DNA of 11,937 bases from Solirubrobacterales bacterium (GTDB lineage: Bacteria; Actinomycetota; Thermoleophilia; Solirubrobacterales; Solirubrobacteraceae), in contig JAPLCH010000244.1 in the NCBI GenBank assembly GCA_026392325.1, positions 1 to 11,937 of the forward strand. The letters run 5' to 3'. The notes under the pieces are model-generated. The model saw only the letters and a program-made list of their open reading frames with translations. It searched no databases and was not told the DNA's origin. Shown here piece after piece: positions 1 through 6,008 of the stretch. The position numbers and the translations under genes were made by a program. Every line of letters begins with the position of its first letter. The first letter of the stretch is position 1.

Positions 1-45
1 GTTGAGCTCGTTGAAAACAGGCATGAGTATCGAGAGCTTGGGCAT
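1..45 (-). CDS. Glycosyltransferase family 2, N-terminal 15 codons only (runs off left edge)
   Basis: Reading the minus strand from the ATG at 45 gives MPKLSILMPVFNELN, open to the window edge. The pattern 'xLSILMPVFNEx' is the usual first beta strand and nucleotide-sugar-binding loop of GT-A fold family 2 glycosyltransferases, which transfer sugars from nucleotide-sugar or polyprenyl-phosphate donors in cell-envelope synthesis. The acceptor cannot be guessed from 15 residues. It lies 69 bp downstream of the small secreted protein gene on the same strand, so it could be co-transcribed. However, a TAGCAT hexamer (56-61, minus) lies 10 nt before the ATG and suggests its own promoter with an almost absent leader; no Shine-Dalgarno is visible. 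The call rests only on this N-terminal motif. Confidence 0.7.
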   Translation of the reverse strand, partial: MPKLSILMPVFNELN

Positions 46-55
46 GTGAGCCGCA

Positions 56-61
56 ATGCTA
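56..61 (-). promoter_or_regulatory. Candidate -10 hexamer for the glycosyltransferase gene
   Basis: TAGCAT fits TANNNT and sits 10 nt before the ATG at 45, predicting a leader of only a few nucleotides. There is no clear -35 element. Confidence 0.3.
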
Positions 62-69
62 AGTCAAAT

Positions 70-81
70 CGGCCGCGGCCG
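70..81. repeat. 12-bp perfect GC palindrome in intergenic gap
   Basis: CGGCCGCGGCCG is a perfect 12-bp palindrome in the 69-bp gap between the 144-aa secreted protein gene and the glycosyltransferase start. There is no T-run after it on either strand, so it is not a convincing intrinsic terminator. It may simply reflect GC-rich sequence. Nothing else is recognisable in 46-114 apart from the candidate -10 hexamer. Confidence 0.3.
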
Positions 82-114
82 TGAGAGTGGGGTGGTTGGG
101 TTGCTCAGCTGGCC

Positions 115-549
115 TCAGCCAACTATGACCCAAGACCGCTTTTTGGCGTTGTAAGTCGCGCTCGCAGTGCCGGCCTTGTAGACGTAGCCGTACCGAGTGT
201 GAAGTTCGCCTTCACCTGAGCTGGAAGCTATCGACTTGGCTGTGCCGGTCAGGCAGTGCTTCGGGCGTTCTTTGCTTTTCTTGATAATCCACCACTTGCA
301 GGAGAACGGGGTCTTTCGGCCGCTGCAGGAGATCTCCAACGTGCGACCGGAGACCTGATTTGAGTACTTAGACTTGATGACCTTGTAGACCATGTTTGCT
401 GCAGACTCCGAGTCAGCGTCGGCGGCGTGCCCGACGGGTGTTGTTGCCGTGGCAGGAGCAACCGAGAAGCAGGCGAGAGTCAAAGCCGCAATTCGTATTG
501 CGAGCAGACCGTGTTTCAATTCGTTGAGCTTGCCCTGTAGGCGGGCCAT
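115..549 (-). CDS. Small secreted two-cysteine protein, paralog A (144 aa), function unknown
   Basis: I do not recognise a named family. A hydrophobic segment at about residues 14-34 ending in Ala/Thr-rich sequence looks like a Sec signal peptide, so the roughly 105-aa remainder should be exported. The mature part has a conserved core: KSKY (59-62), SGR, then C75-SGRK...C84-x-WW (86-87), and later SGEGELH and TYN. C75 and C84 probably form a disulphide; C99 is an extra cysteine absent from the neighbour. It is clearly a paralog of the gene just upstream (556-960), 6 bp away, and the pair is probably one transcript. The ATG at 549 has no good Shine-Dalgarno. A TTG at 519 (residue 11) would give a shorter, more classical signal peptide beginning M-K-H-G and is a serious alternative start. 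Confidence 0.75.
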   Translation of the reverse strand: MARLQGKLNELKHGLLAIRIAALTLACFSVAPATATTPVGHAADADSESAANMVYKVIKSKYSNQVSGRTLEISCSGRKTPFSCKWWIIKKSKERPKHCLTGTAKSIASSSGEGELHTRYGYVYKAGTASATYNAKKRSWVIVG

Positions 550-555
550 CTTGAG

Positions 556-960
556 TTAGCCCGTGACCGTGAAGCCGCCACTGCGGCTGTTGTAAGCGGC
601 AGACGCGTGGCCAGATGTGAAGACGCGATTCCAGTTGCTGTGCAGATTTCCCTCTCCGCTCCTGAGGAGCAGTGAGGCCTGGGTGGCACGACGTTTCTCA
701 GAAGACTTCTTGAGAATCCACCAAGTGCAGGTGTATGGCGACTTGCGACCGCTGCAGGTGGTTTCTATGCCGCGCCCAGAAGCCTGGTACGCGTACTTTG
801 ATTTCACAAAGCTGTACACCGCTCCGGCGGCTGACTCTGCTTCGTTACCCGCCGAGTGGGCTCTCAGGCCAGAGGCACCCGCTGCCGGGATTGAGGCGCC
901 CGCAGTGGCGACGAGCAGCGCCGCGAAGAGAATTGCTAGTGGTCTACTGAGGTTCTTCAT
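556..960 (-). CDS. Small secreted two-cysteine protein, paralog B (134 aa), function unknown
   Basis: The N-terminus has a textbook signal peptide: MKNLSR, a hydrophobic core at about 8-21, and likely cleavage near the AAGAS region (26-30). The exported part of about 105 aa carries the same core as the downstream paralog: VKSKYAYQ, SGR, C69-SGRK...C78-x-WW (80-81), SGEGNLH and an AYN motif near the C-terminus. The two cysteines and paired tryptophans suggest a small disulphide-stabilised beta domain; this is inference. It is the first gene of a tandem pair that probably arose by duplication. A TAGCCT hexamer lies 8 nt before the ATG and no Shine-Dalgarno is seen, so the message may be nearly leaderless. 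No enzymatic motif is visible, and I do not assign a function. Confidence 0.8.
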   Translation of the reverse strand: MKNLSRPLAILFAALLVATAGASIPAAGASGLRAHSAGNEAESAAGAVYSFVKSKYAYQASGRGIETTCSGRKSPYTCTWWILKKSSEKRRATQASLLLRSGEGNLHSNWNRVFTSGHASAAYNSRSGGFTVTG

Positions 961-968
961 CTGCGGAT

Positions 969-974
969 AGGCTA
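969..974 (-). promoter_or_regulatory. Candidate -10 hexamer for the secreted-protein pair
   Basis: TAGCCT (TANNNT) lies 8 nt before the ATG at 960, placing the predicted transcript start 1-2 nt from the start codon. The same hexamer at the same distance precedes exodeoxyribonuclease III (4147-4152). No -35 box is evident. The rest of the divergent gap 975-1080 shows no clear element. Confidence 0.35.
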
Positions 975-1080
975 CGGAGAGGCGTTACAAGGCGGCCCAA
1001 CCGTCGGGCAAAGGAATGGTAAAGTGGCCAGGCCTGTCAGTGCTGGGAAATGCCGTGATCGCGTCTGCGAAGATGAAGCT

Positions 1081-1563
1081 ATGGGCAACTCAATCGAACC
1101 CGTCAAGAGATCCGACCTCACCGACACGGCCCGTCTACTTCGTGCCTACTGCGACTTCTACGAGGTTACTCCGACGGATGAGAGCCTCATGAGCCTCGTG
1201 CAGTCCTTGATGGATGACCCGGCCAGCGGCGTTCAGCTGATTGCCCGTGACCAAGAAGGCCTTGCCGTCGGCTTTGCGACGGTCTACTGGACATGGCAGA
1301 CCCTCTCTGCTTCGCGTACAGGCGTTATGAACGACCTGTTCGTGATTCCTGAGGCGAGGGGCAAGGGCTGGGCTGCCGCGCTTATAGAGGCTTGTGGTGC
1401 GCAGTGCCGCTTAAAGGAGATTGACACTCTGGTCTGGCAGACAGCACTCGATAACACCCCGGCCCAGAAGGTCTACGACCGGGTCGGGGGAAAAGCGGAG
1501 CGTTGGCTTGACTACAGCCTTGACGTCAGCAACCCGCTCGGGGTTCAGCTGCCAGGCGACTGA
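1081..1563 (+). CDS. GNAT family N-acetyltransferase
   Basis: This is a 160-aa protein of typical GNAT length. These enzymes transfer an acetyl group from acetyl-CoA to an amine of a small molecule or protein; the acceptor cannot be told here. Visible landmarks are the N-terminal 'IEPVKRSDLTDTARLLRAY' strand and helix, the motif A block MNDLFVIPEARGKGWA with the acetyl-CoA pyrophosphate-binding R93-G-K-G-W-A98, and the C-terminal block ALDNTPAQKVYDRVGG, where the N-x-PAQ-x-VY pattern is typical of motif B. The ATG at 1081 is preceded by GAAG at 8 nt and starts the protein right at the first GNAT strand. A GTG at 1024, in frame, with AAGGA 8 nt before it, would add 19 residues of unlikely-looking sequence and is the alternative. 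The 3' end overlaps the convergent metallopeptidase gene by 19 bp. Confidence 0.88.
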   Translation: MGNSIEPVKRSDLTDTARLLRAYCDFYEVTPTDESLMSLVQSLMDDPASGVQLIARDQEGLAVGFATVYWTWQTLSASRTGVMNDLFVIPEARGKGWAAALIEACGAQCRLKEIDTLVWQTALDNTPAQKVYDRVGGKAERWLDYSLDVSNPLGVQLPGD

Positions 1564-2729
1564 AGCTGCAGGGTCCAAGTGCCCGAACCGCTCACGCGAG
1601 TTACCGTCACCTTTGCCGTTGGCGAGCTGCAGACATTCACAGAGGCCCTGCTGGAACGTGACGAACTGGCTGTCAGATAGGCGCCGCTGGAGCTTTGGAC
1701 AGCCACCTTGATGTGGAGGCTGCTCTTGACCGAGCCTGTCGCGTCAAGTCGACCGTCCAATGGGAAAGGGATTGAGGTCACGTACTTTTGAGATCCAGTC
1801 GAGCCCATGTGGCCCGTCAGGGTCTTCTTCTGCTGCTTGAGCCATGGGTGCAGGGTGTCTGCCGCAGCTGCGGTCAGGTTGGCAGCAACCGGCTCCCATT
1901 GGGGGCTAAGGATCTCCCACGGGTCAAGTACGCTGCCAATCACGCTGGTGGCATAAACCCGGTAGGTCTCGGCCCAAATCTCACTTGGGTTGTCCTCGTA
2001 ATGGGCCCCCTCATCACCGGGGAACATCTTCTTCTTGCGCGTCTGGTCGCAAACTGCGGCTGATGTTGCCCAGTGCTTTGGACCGTTGTTGAGTGCATCC
2101 CACGGGGTGTTGAGCCGCCAAGAGGCGATGTGATGCCCATACTCGTGGGCGGCAATCTGCTGAATGTTTGCGCCATCAGGTGGGGTCTCGCCCGTCAGGT
2201 ACATGGCTCCAAGGCCTGGGTCATAACAGGAGTCAGCCATGGGCCCGCAGAGGTATCCGGCTGTGATCTGGACCATGGGTGCGATGTAGACCGTCAGTTG
2301 CGTTAGCTCTGATCCATGGGGAATCCTCGCAAAGAAGGCTGCCCAGTCGCTGTTTACCGCTGCGTTGTAAGTGAAAGCCGTCGAGGTATAGACGCAGACT
2401 GACACGGGAGACCCGCTTGAGCTCACGGCGTAGAGGCCGCCTTTCCAGCTGACCCCGTTCTGCATAACTGTTCCTGTTGGGCAACGGCTTGAAAGTGCTG
2501 CGTGCGGGCGTGAGGATCGGATGGCATGGCCGGGGAGCAAACGGTCCCTGCTGGCTGTTCCACCACTCGAAACCAATGCTGCCTGACCAGGCGTCAGAGC
2601 GGGTGCCTTCGCGTAACCCAAGGAGGGAGTGGCGAGGAGCGCTGCCGTACAGAGAACAGCAGCCGCTGTGATCTGGGGGAATGGAGTCAGGCTCTTTGAA
2701 ACAGGCCGCTGAAATATTCTCGAGTGCAT
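1545..2729 (-). CDS. Secreted zinc metallopeptidase-like protein with HEYGHH motif
   Basis: This 394-aa protein begins with a signal peptide (basic MHSRIFQRPVSK, hydrophobic core to about residue 38, then Ala-rich sequence). The central domain contains H195-E-Y-G-H199-H, a zincin HExxH site in which the two His bind zinc and the Glu is the base. About 50 residues later, PSEIWAETY (E250 and E254) resembles the gluzincin region that supplies the third, glutamate, ligand. The C-terminal ~100 residues are Ser/Thr/Val-rich and look like a beta-rich accessory domain. Several cysteines fit an extracellular protein. I cannot place it in a named peptidase family, so substrate and activity are open. 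An in-frame TTG at 2795, overlapping the Nudix stop codon, would add 22 residues before the signal peptide. The ATG at 2729 gives a proper signal peptide and is preferred, though neither start has a good Shine-Dalgarno. Confidence 0.78.
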   Translation of the reverse strand: MHSRIFQRPVSKSLTPFPQITAAAVLCTAALLATPSLGYAKAPALTPGQAALVSSGGTASRDRLLPGHAIRSSRPHAALSSRCPTGTVMQNGVSWKGGLYAVSSSGSPVSVCVYTSTAFTYNAAVNSDWAAFFARIPHGSELTQLTVYIAPMVQITAGYLCGPMADSCYDPGLGAMYLTGETPPDGANIQQIAAHEYGHHIASWRLNTPWDALNNGPKHWATSAAVCDQTRKKKMFPGDEGAHYEDNPSEIWAETYRVYATSVIGSVLDPWEILSPQWEPVAANLTAAAADTLHPWLKQQKKTLTGHMGSTGSQKYVTSIPFPLDGRLDATGSVKSSLHIKVAVQSSSGAYLTASSSRSSRASVNVCSSPTAKVTVTRVSGSGTWTLQLQSPGS

Positions 2730-2791
2730 GGGTGTAGTGGCGGTTATGCCCAGTTGCGGCAAGAACGAGTCACTCGTGGGTAATGCTTTGG

Positions 2792-3304
2792 TCAAGTTGC
2801 GTGTCGATTTGCCGCAACCTGCTCAGCGCGATGGCCGGCCCAGAGACCGATCGCGGTTCCAACATTCGGGTCGGCCTGAGCAGGAAGATCGCTTTCGGGA
2901 ACCCAGATTGCCGCATTGATCTCTACCGCGCGGAGGACCAGCGCATCCTGATCGCAGGCACCAACAAAGACAGAAATCACATCGGTGCGCCGGTGTGAGC
3001 GTGCCGGATACGTGCCCAGTGGAACGAGTTTGAGATCGGCAACTACCAGCTCCTCTTGCGCTTCACGCGCGGCTGCCTCAGCAGGCTTCTCATTCGTATG
3101 GACTCCTCCTCCGGGGAGAGTCCAATGGCGGTTTCCATAGGTGTGGCTGACCAGGAGAATATCTCCGGAGGGAGAGCAGACAATCACCTTGACTCCACGT
3201 CCGTGGGAGCTTCGCAGCCTGCGGTCAAGCTGGATCATTCCGCTCGCCAGGCGGTAGGAAATGCGCTTGACCCTTGTCAGAGGGGTAGGCCTCGTGGTGA
3301 CCAT
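2792..3304 (-). CDS. Nudix hydrolase
   Basis: This 170-aa protein hydrolyses, by family, a nucleoside diphosphate linked to another moiety, using Mg2+ held by the Nudix box. The box is visible as G66-GVHTN-E72-KPAEAAA-R80-E-A-Q-E84-E85, matching Gx5Ex7REUxEE with all catalytic acids present. The usual glycine two residues after the last Glu is Val87, a mild departure from consensus. The preceding 'NRHWTLPGGG' is also classic. Residues 1-35 form a basic N-terminal extension. The substrate cannot be deduced: oxidised nucleotide cleaning would fit the exoIII neighbour 39 bp upstream, but that is only context. Its stop codon lies against the metallopeptidase's alternative TTG start, so the three minus-strand genes may share a transcript. 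A TACTCT hexamer exactly 6 nt before the ATG suggests an additional leaderless start. Confidence 0.9.
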   Translation of the reverse strand: MVTTRPTPLTRVKRISYRLASGMIQLDRRLRSSHGRGVKVIVCSPSGDILLVSHTYGNRHWTLPGGGVHTNEKPAEAAAREAQEELVVADLKLVPLGTYPARSHRRTDVISVFVGACDQDALVLRAVEINAAIWVPESDLPAQADPNVGTAIGLWAGHRAEQVAANRHAT

Positions 3305-3310
3305 GTTCCG

Positions 3311-3316
3311 AGAGTA
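3311..3316 (-). promoter_or_regulatory. Candidate -10 hexamer for the Nudix gene
   Basis: TACTCT (TANNNT) lies exactly 6 nt before the ATG at 3304, the spacing expected if transcription begins at the A of the start codon. It sits in the 39-bp gap after exoIII, so it may give the Nudix gene independent expression. There is no clear -35. Confidence 0.35.
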
Positions 3317-3343
3317 CCGACGCTCGCCGCGCGTGGGCGAACG

Positions 3344-4138
3344 TCAGAGGACGGAAGCTGTGTTCCCCACATGCAGAACCAAGGGGACATGGTCAGAGGG
3401 CTTCTCGCCTTTCCTGAACTCGCGCGCGATTTCACAGCTCGCAATCGAATCAGCAAGCCGGCTGGAAGCAAGAAAGTGGTCAATCCGCATTCCGAACCCG
3501 CGGTGGAATGAGCCACCGCGATAGTCCCACCAAGTGAACTGAACATCGTCCACGCCAAGGAACGAATCGTGCGCGTCCACGAGGTTGCCAGCGGCGGCAA
3601 GCTGCCGAAGTGCAGCGCGCTCTGGCTCGGTGACGTGAGTTGAACCCTCCAAGGCTTTTGTGTCCCAGACATCGGTGTCCCTTGGGGCGACATTCATGTC
3701 ACCGCCGATCAGCAGATCACCCTCAACTGAAAGCTGCTTGGCGCGCTCGGCCGCAGCCCCGAGAAACTCAAGCTTCTGGTCAAAGTGAACGGAGTCAACC
3801 TCGCGGCCATTTGGGACATAGAGACTCACGACTGTCAGATTGCCTGATCGAACCTCAATCCACCTCGCCTCATCAGGGTTCGGCTCTCCCGGAAGTCCAG
3901 TCGCCACAAGCTCGGCATGGCTTGATTTTGGGACCAGAACCGCAACTCCGCACCAGCGTCCACCGCTGTGATCCAGTGCCCTGTAGCCGGCCGCCTCGAT
4001 CGCCTCGTGAGGGAACTGCTCAGGTGAGCACTTTGTCTCTTGGAGTAGAAGGAAGTCTGGCTTGACCTCTGACAGGAACTCCTGAACCCGCGCCAGTCGG
4101 GCTCTTAGAGAGTTCACATTCCAAGTGACGCAGACCAC
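3344..4138 (-). CDS. xthA: Exodeoxyribonuclease III (AP endonuclease, Xth family)
   Basis: This 264-aa enzyme has the length and the complete motif set of ExoIII, which cuts DNA 5' of abasic sites and removes 3'-blocking groups and nucleotides in base excision repair. Active-site residues visible in order are N7 (WNVNSLRAR), E34 (LLLQETK), Y107 (SLYVPNG), D147 and N149 (GGDMNVAP), D220 (RIDHFL), and D249-H250 (SDHVPL). These correspond one for one to the metal-binding and catalytic residues of the E. coli enzyme. FTWWDYR before the last Asp is also typical. The start is GTG at 4138, the first possible start after an in-frame stop. There is no Shine-Dalgarno, but TAGCCT lies 8 nt upstream. It is divergent from a small secreted protein gene with a 27-bp gap and may head a transcript with the Nudix gene. 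Confidence 0.96.
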   Translation of the reverse strand: MVCVTWNVNSLRARLARVQEFLSEVKPDFLLLQETKCSPEQFPHEAIEAAGYRALDHSGGRWCGVAVLVPKSSHAELVATGLPGEPNPDEARWIEVRSGNLTVVSLYVPNGREVDSVHFDQKLEFLGAAAERAKQLSVEGDLLIGGDMNVAPRDTDVWDTKALEGSTHVTEPERAALRQLAAAGNLVDAHDSFLGVDDVQFTWWDYRGGSFHRGFGMRIDHFLASSRLADSIASCEIAREFRKGEKPSDHVPLVLHVGNTASVL

Positions 4139-4146
4139 AGCGTTTC

Positions 4147-4156
4147 AGGCTACTGT
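4147..4156. promoter_or_regulatory. Overlapping divergent -10 hexamers between exoIII and the 123-aa gene
   Basis: On the minus strand TAGCCT (4147-4152) lies 8 nt before the exoIII GTG. On the plus strand TACTGT (4151-4156) lies 9 nt before the ATG at 4166. Both match TANNNT, and they share two bases, so the two promoters could not easily be occupied together. Neither gene has a recognisable Shine-Dalgarno. Confidence 0.4.
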
Positions 4157-4165
4157 TCGAAGCCG

Positions 4166-4537
4166 ATGACCGCACTTGCAGCTCTCCTGACAACGATTGC
4201 CTTCGCCCCAGCTGGAGTGTTCGGTGGATCGTCGGGACTTGCTCCCAACGTGTCACTTACGGTCAAGGGCGGGAAGGTCGTAGCAGCCTCAGCATGGACC
4301 AACGTTTTCGAGTGCGATCTCGGGGGAAATGTGGGGCCAGCATCGGTCTCCGTTCGACCGAACGCAAGGATTAGCTCAAAGGGTCATGTGTCCTTCAGCT
4401 CCGGGAAGCGAACTCGCCGACTCGGGGCAAACCTCACGTTGAGGAAGGGCAAGTTTGTCGGCAGGATCCGCGTCAGCGGAGTAATCGGGGGAGCATGCTC
4501 ATCTCCGCTTATTCCCGTCACGCTCAGCCGTCGCTGA
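4166..4537 (+). CDS. Small secreted protein (123 aa), function unknown
   Basis: The first 20-24 residues (MTALAALLTTIAFAPAGVFG...) are hydrophobic with small residues and resemble a signal peptide, although the n-region has no basic residue. The remaining ~100 residues alternate polar and hydrophobic positions, as in a beta sandwich, with two cysteines (C50 in FECDLGG and C111 in GGACSSP) placed to join the first and last strands. The layout of 'ISSKGHVSF...GKFVGRIRVSGVI...C' recalls a large group of uncharacterised exported proteins I associate with Thermoleophilia; this is recollection, not a search. The protein has a basic C-terminal half (KRTRR, TLRKGK, LSRR). The ATG at 4166 has no Shine-Dalgarno but follows a TACTGT hexamer by 9 nt. 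No function is assigned. Confidence 0.7.
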   Translation: MTALAALLTTIAFAPAGVFGGSSGLAPNVSLTVKGGKVVAASAWTNVFECDLGGNVGPASVSVRPNARISSKGHVSFSSGKRTRRLGANLTLRKGKFVGRIRVSGVIGGACSSPLIPVTLSRR

Positions 4538-4549
4538 GTAGCTCCTGAT

Positions 4550-4564
4550 TGGGCGCAGGGCCCA
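4550..4564. terminator. Weak GC hairpin between the 123-aa gene and tRNA-Leu
   Basis: TGGGC (4550-4554) and GCCCA (4560-4564) can form a 5-bp hairpin with a 5-nt loop, 13 bp after the plus-strand stop codon and downstream of tRNA-Leu on the minus strand. There is no T-tract on either side, so a terminator role in either direction is only a possibility. Confidence 0.25.
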
Positions 4565-4577
4565 CAGTCTCGGTAAG

Positions 4578-4661
4578 TGCGGCTGAGAGGACTTGAACCT
4601 CCACGGGGTTGCCCCCACACGGACCTGAACCGTGCGCGTCTACCAATTCCGCCACAGCCGC
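4578..4661 (-). tRNA. tRNA-Leu(CAG): tRNA-Leu (anticodon CAG)
   Basis: The minus strand folds as a class II tRNA of 84 nt. The acceptor stem GCGGCTG pairs perfectly with CAGCCGC, followed by discriminator A, as expected for leucine. The D-loop region is GGAATTGGTAGAC. The anticodon stem CACGG/CCGTG holds loop TTCAGGT, giving anticodon CAG, which reads CUG codons. A long variable arm (GTGGGGGCAACCCC) and the T arm GGAGG-TTCAAGT-CCTCT complete it. CCA is not encoded. It is transcribed away from the adjacent plus-strand tRNA-Glu. Confidence 0.97.
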
Positions 4662-4776
4662 TGGTGTGGCCTGACGATACATGGACCGGGCCAGCGGTGT
4701 CCCTCTCGTCGCAGGCGGCTTGGGCATTTCAGCCTGCCTACCCGGCCTCGGTATTGCTAGTCTCGGCGAAGTACCT

Positions 4777-4849
4777 GCCGCTATCGTCTAGGGGACTAGG
4801 ACGCCGCCCTCTCACGGCGGAAACCGGGGTTCGAATCCCCGTAGCGGTA
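4777..4849 (+). tRNA. tRNA-Glu(CTC): tRNA-Glu (anticodon CTC)
   Basis: This 73-nt tRNA has acceptor stem GCCGCTA pairing with TAGCGGT and discriminator A. The D arm contains TCGTCTAGGGGACTAGGA. The anticodon stem CCGCC/GGCGG holds loop CTCTCAC, giving anticodon CTC for GAG codons. The T arm is CCGGGG-TTCGAAT-CCCCG. CCA is not encoded. It is divergent from tRNA-Leu with 115 bp between them and runs toward the 3' end of the CapA gene. No integrase or duplicated tRNA 3' end (attachment site) is visible nearby. Confidence 0.97.
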
Positions 4850-4875
4850 CTTCTCAGCTGCACGCCTTGCAGAGG

Positions 4876-5991
4876 TCAGAGTGGCTTCAAGGCGGGACCG
4901 CGGCCAACCACTGAAGTGGTCCGCTCCCATGATGCTTGCAGCTCGGATGAAGAGGCCAAGCCCTTCCTGAGGGCCATCCCTACCGGAAGCACGGCAAAGT
5001 CTGGATGTCTGACCCAGATGGGGACGTAGTCAACGCGCTCAACAGAAGACTGGGTGCCCCTGACCTTGACATGCAAGAGCGCCATATAACCATCTTGCGA
5101 CTCCTTTGGACAGCAGCTAAGCGTCTGATTGGAGAGGAGGTTCCCTTCACCAAATACGACAGGTTTCCCGTTCAGCCAACGGATGGGCTGAACGACATGA
5201 ACATGCTGACCGACCACTGCCGTGACCAGAGGAGAGGCAGTGAGTCTGTTCGCCAGGCTCAGCTGGTTCGCGCTTGGCTCATGCTGGTACTCCTCGCCGG
5301 CATGAATGTTGACGATCACCACCTGTGCACCGCTGGCTCGGGCCCGTGCCGCGTCGGCGAGAATCTTCGGCGCGGATGCAATGTTGACGGTCCATGGGTT
5401 AGGAAGGGGGATTCCATTAGTCATTTCCGTGTAGGCCAGCCAAGCAATGCGAACTCCGTGGACATTGATGATCAGTGGTTTGGAAGCGGCTACAGCCGAC
5501 GCGTAGGAACCAGTGTGTGCAACTCCAGTGCGGTCAAGGTTCGCAAGCGTCTGGTCAACGCCGATCTGGCCCTGATCGAGCGTGTGGTTTGAGGCGGTGT
5601 CGCACGCATTCCATCCCGTTTTCACGATGGCATCTGCCAATGCTGGAGGACTGTTGAAAAGCGGGTAGCCGCTCAGATGGGCCGAGCTCATGGGGACTTC
5701 CACATGACAAACAGCCAAGTCAGCCCGATTGATTATTGGCTTGATGTACGCGAGCATCGGATTGAAGTTGTAGGCAGTCCCAGCGCCGTTCTCAAGCGCA
5801 CGGTTGTAGACCGGGGAGTGGATGAGGAGGTCCCCATTTGCCTCAATGGTCAGGCGGATCGTTGGCGGTGGGGTGTGGGCCTTTGAGTGGCCCTCGTTGA
5901 TCAGCGACGATGAAAATTCGCCGACAATCAGAACGACCCCCGCAATGACAATTGCCGGCAAAATCAGTCGAAGGGCCTTCATCGGTCTCAT
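4876..5991 (-). CDS. CapA family metallophosphatase-like protein (PGA_cap domain), membrane-anchored
   Basis: This 371-aa protein begins with a short basic stretch and one hydrophobic helix (about 8-24), so it is probably anchored in the membrane with the domain outside. The PGA_cap domain shows D54 (ANGDLLIH), HVEVP (usually NLE.P), the strongly diagnostic ASN135-H136-TLDQGQIGVDQTL, NIHAGEEY (H230), and GQH263-V-H265-VVQP followed by KPVVFGEGNLL. These are the metal-binding motifs of CapA/PgsA-type proteins, which belong to the calcineurin-like superfamily. Family members act in poly-gamma-glutamate capsule work, but no pgsB or pgsC gene is nearby, so a different envelope role is likely and the substrate is unknown. 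A pair of Cys (CC near 293) is unusual. The ATG at 5991 has AGGGA very close (3 nt) and CAGATT at 8 nt. It faces the plus-strand phosphoesterase head to head. Confidence 0.88.
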   Translation of the reverse strand: MRPMKALRLILPAIVIAGVVLIVGEFSSSLINEGHSKAHTPPPTIRLTIEANGDLLIHSPVYNRALENGAGTAYNFNPMLAYIKPIINRADLAVCHVEVPMSSAHLSGYPLFNSPPALADAIVKTGWNACDTASNHTLDQGQIGVDQTLANLDRTGVAHTGSYASAVAASKPLIINVHGVRIAWLAYTEMTNGIPLPNPWTVNIASAPKILADAARARASGAQVVIVNIHAGEEYQHEPSANQLSLANRLTASPLVTAVVGQHVHVVQPIRWLNGKPVVFGEGNLLSNQTLSCCPKESQDGYMALLHVKVRGTQSSVERVDYVPIWVRHPDFAVLPVGMALRKGLASSSELQASWERTTSVVGRGPALKPL

Positions 5992-6008
5992 TGTTCCCTA
6001 ATCTGCAG

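Noticed and set aside
617..970. Plus-strand open frame over the 134-aa secreted protein
   Set aside because: It is antisense to a gene with a signal peptide and a clear paralog; its own sequence has no recognisable feature.
1788..2306. Plus-strand open frames within the metallopeptidase region
   Set aside because: They lie opposite the HEYGHH protein, show no domain or signal, and arise from GC-rich codon bias.
3056..3524. Plus-strand frames across the Nudix and exoIII genes
   Set aside because: Both opposite genes carry unmistakable catalytic motifs; these frames are shadows.
4578..4849. tRNA pair as an integration (attachment) site
   Set aside because: There is no integrase gene, no repeated tRNA 3' end and no change in gene character across the tRNAs.
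4907..4920. Inverted repeat ACCACT-GA-AGTGGT as a terminator
   Set aside because: It is inside the 3' coding part of the CapA gene, has only a 2-nt loop and no T-run.
4524..5029. Open frames across the two tRNA genes
   Set aside because: The stretch folds into two complete tRNAs; the frames on either strand have no protein-like features.
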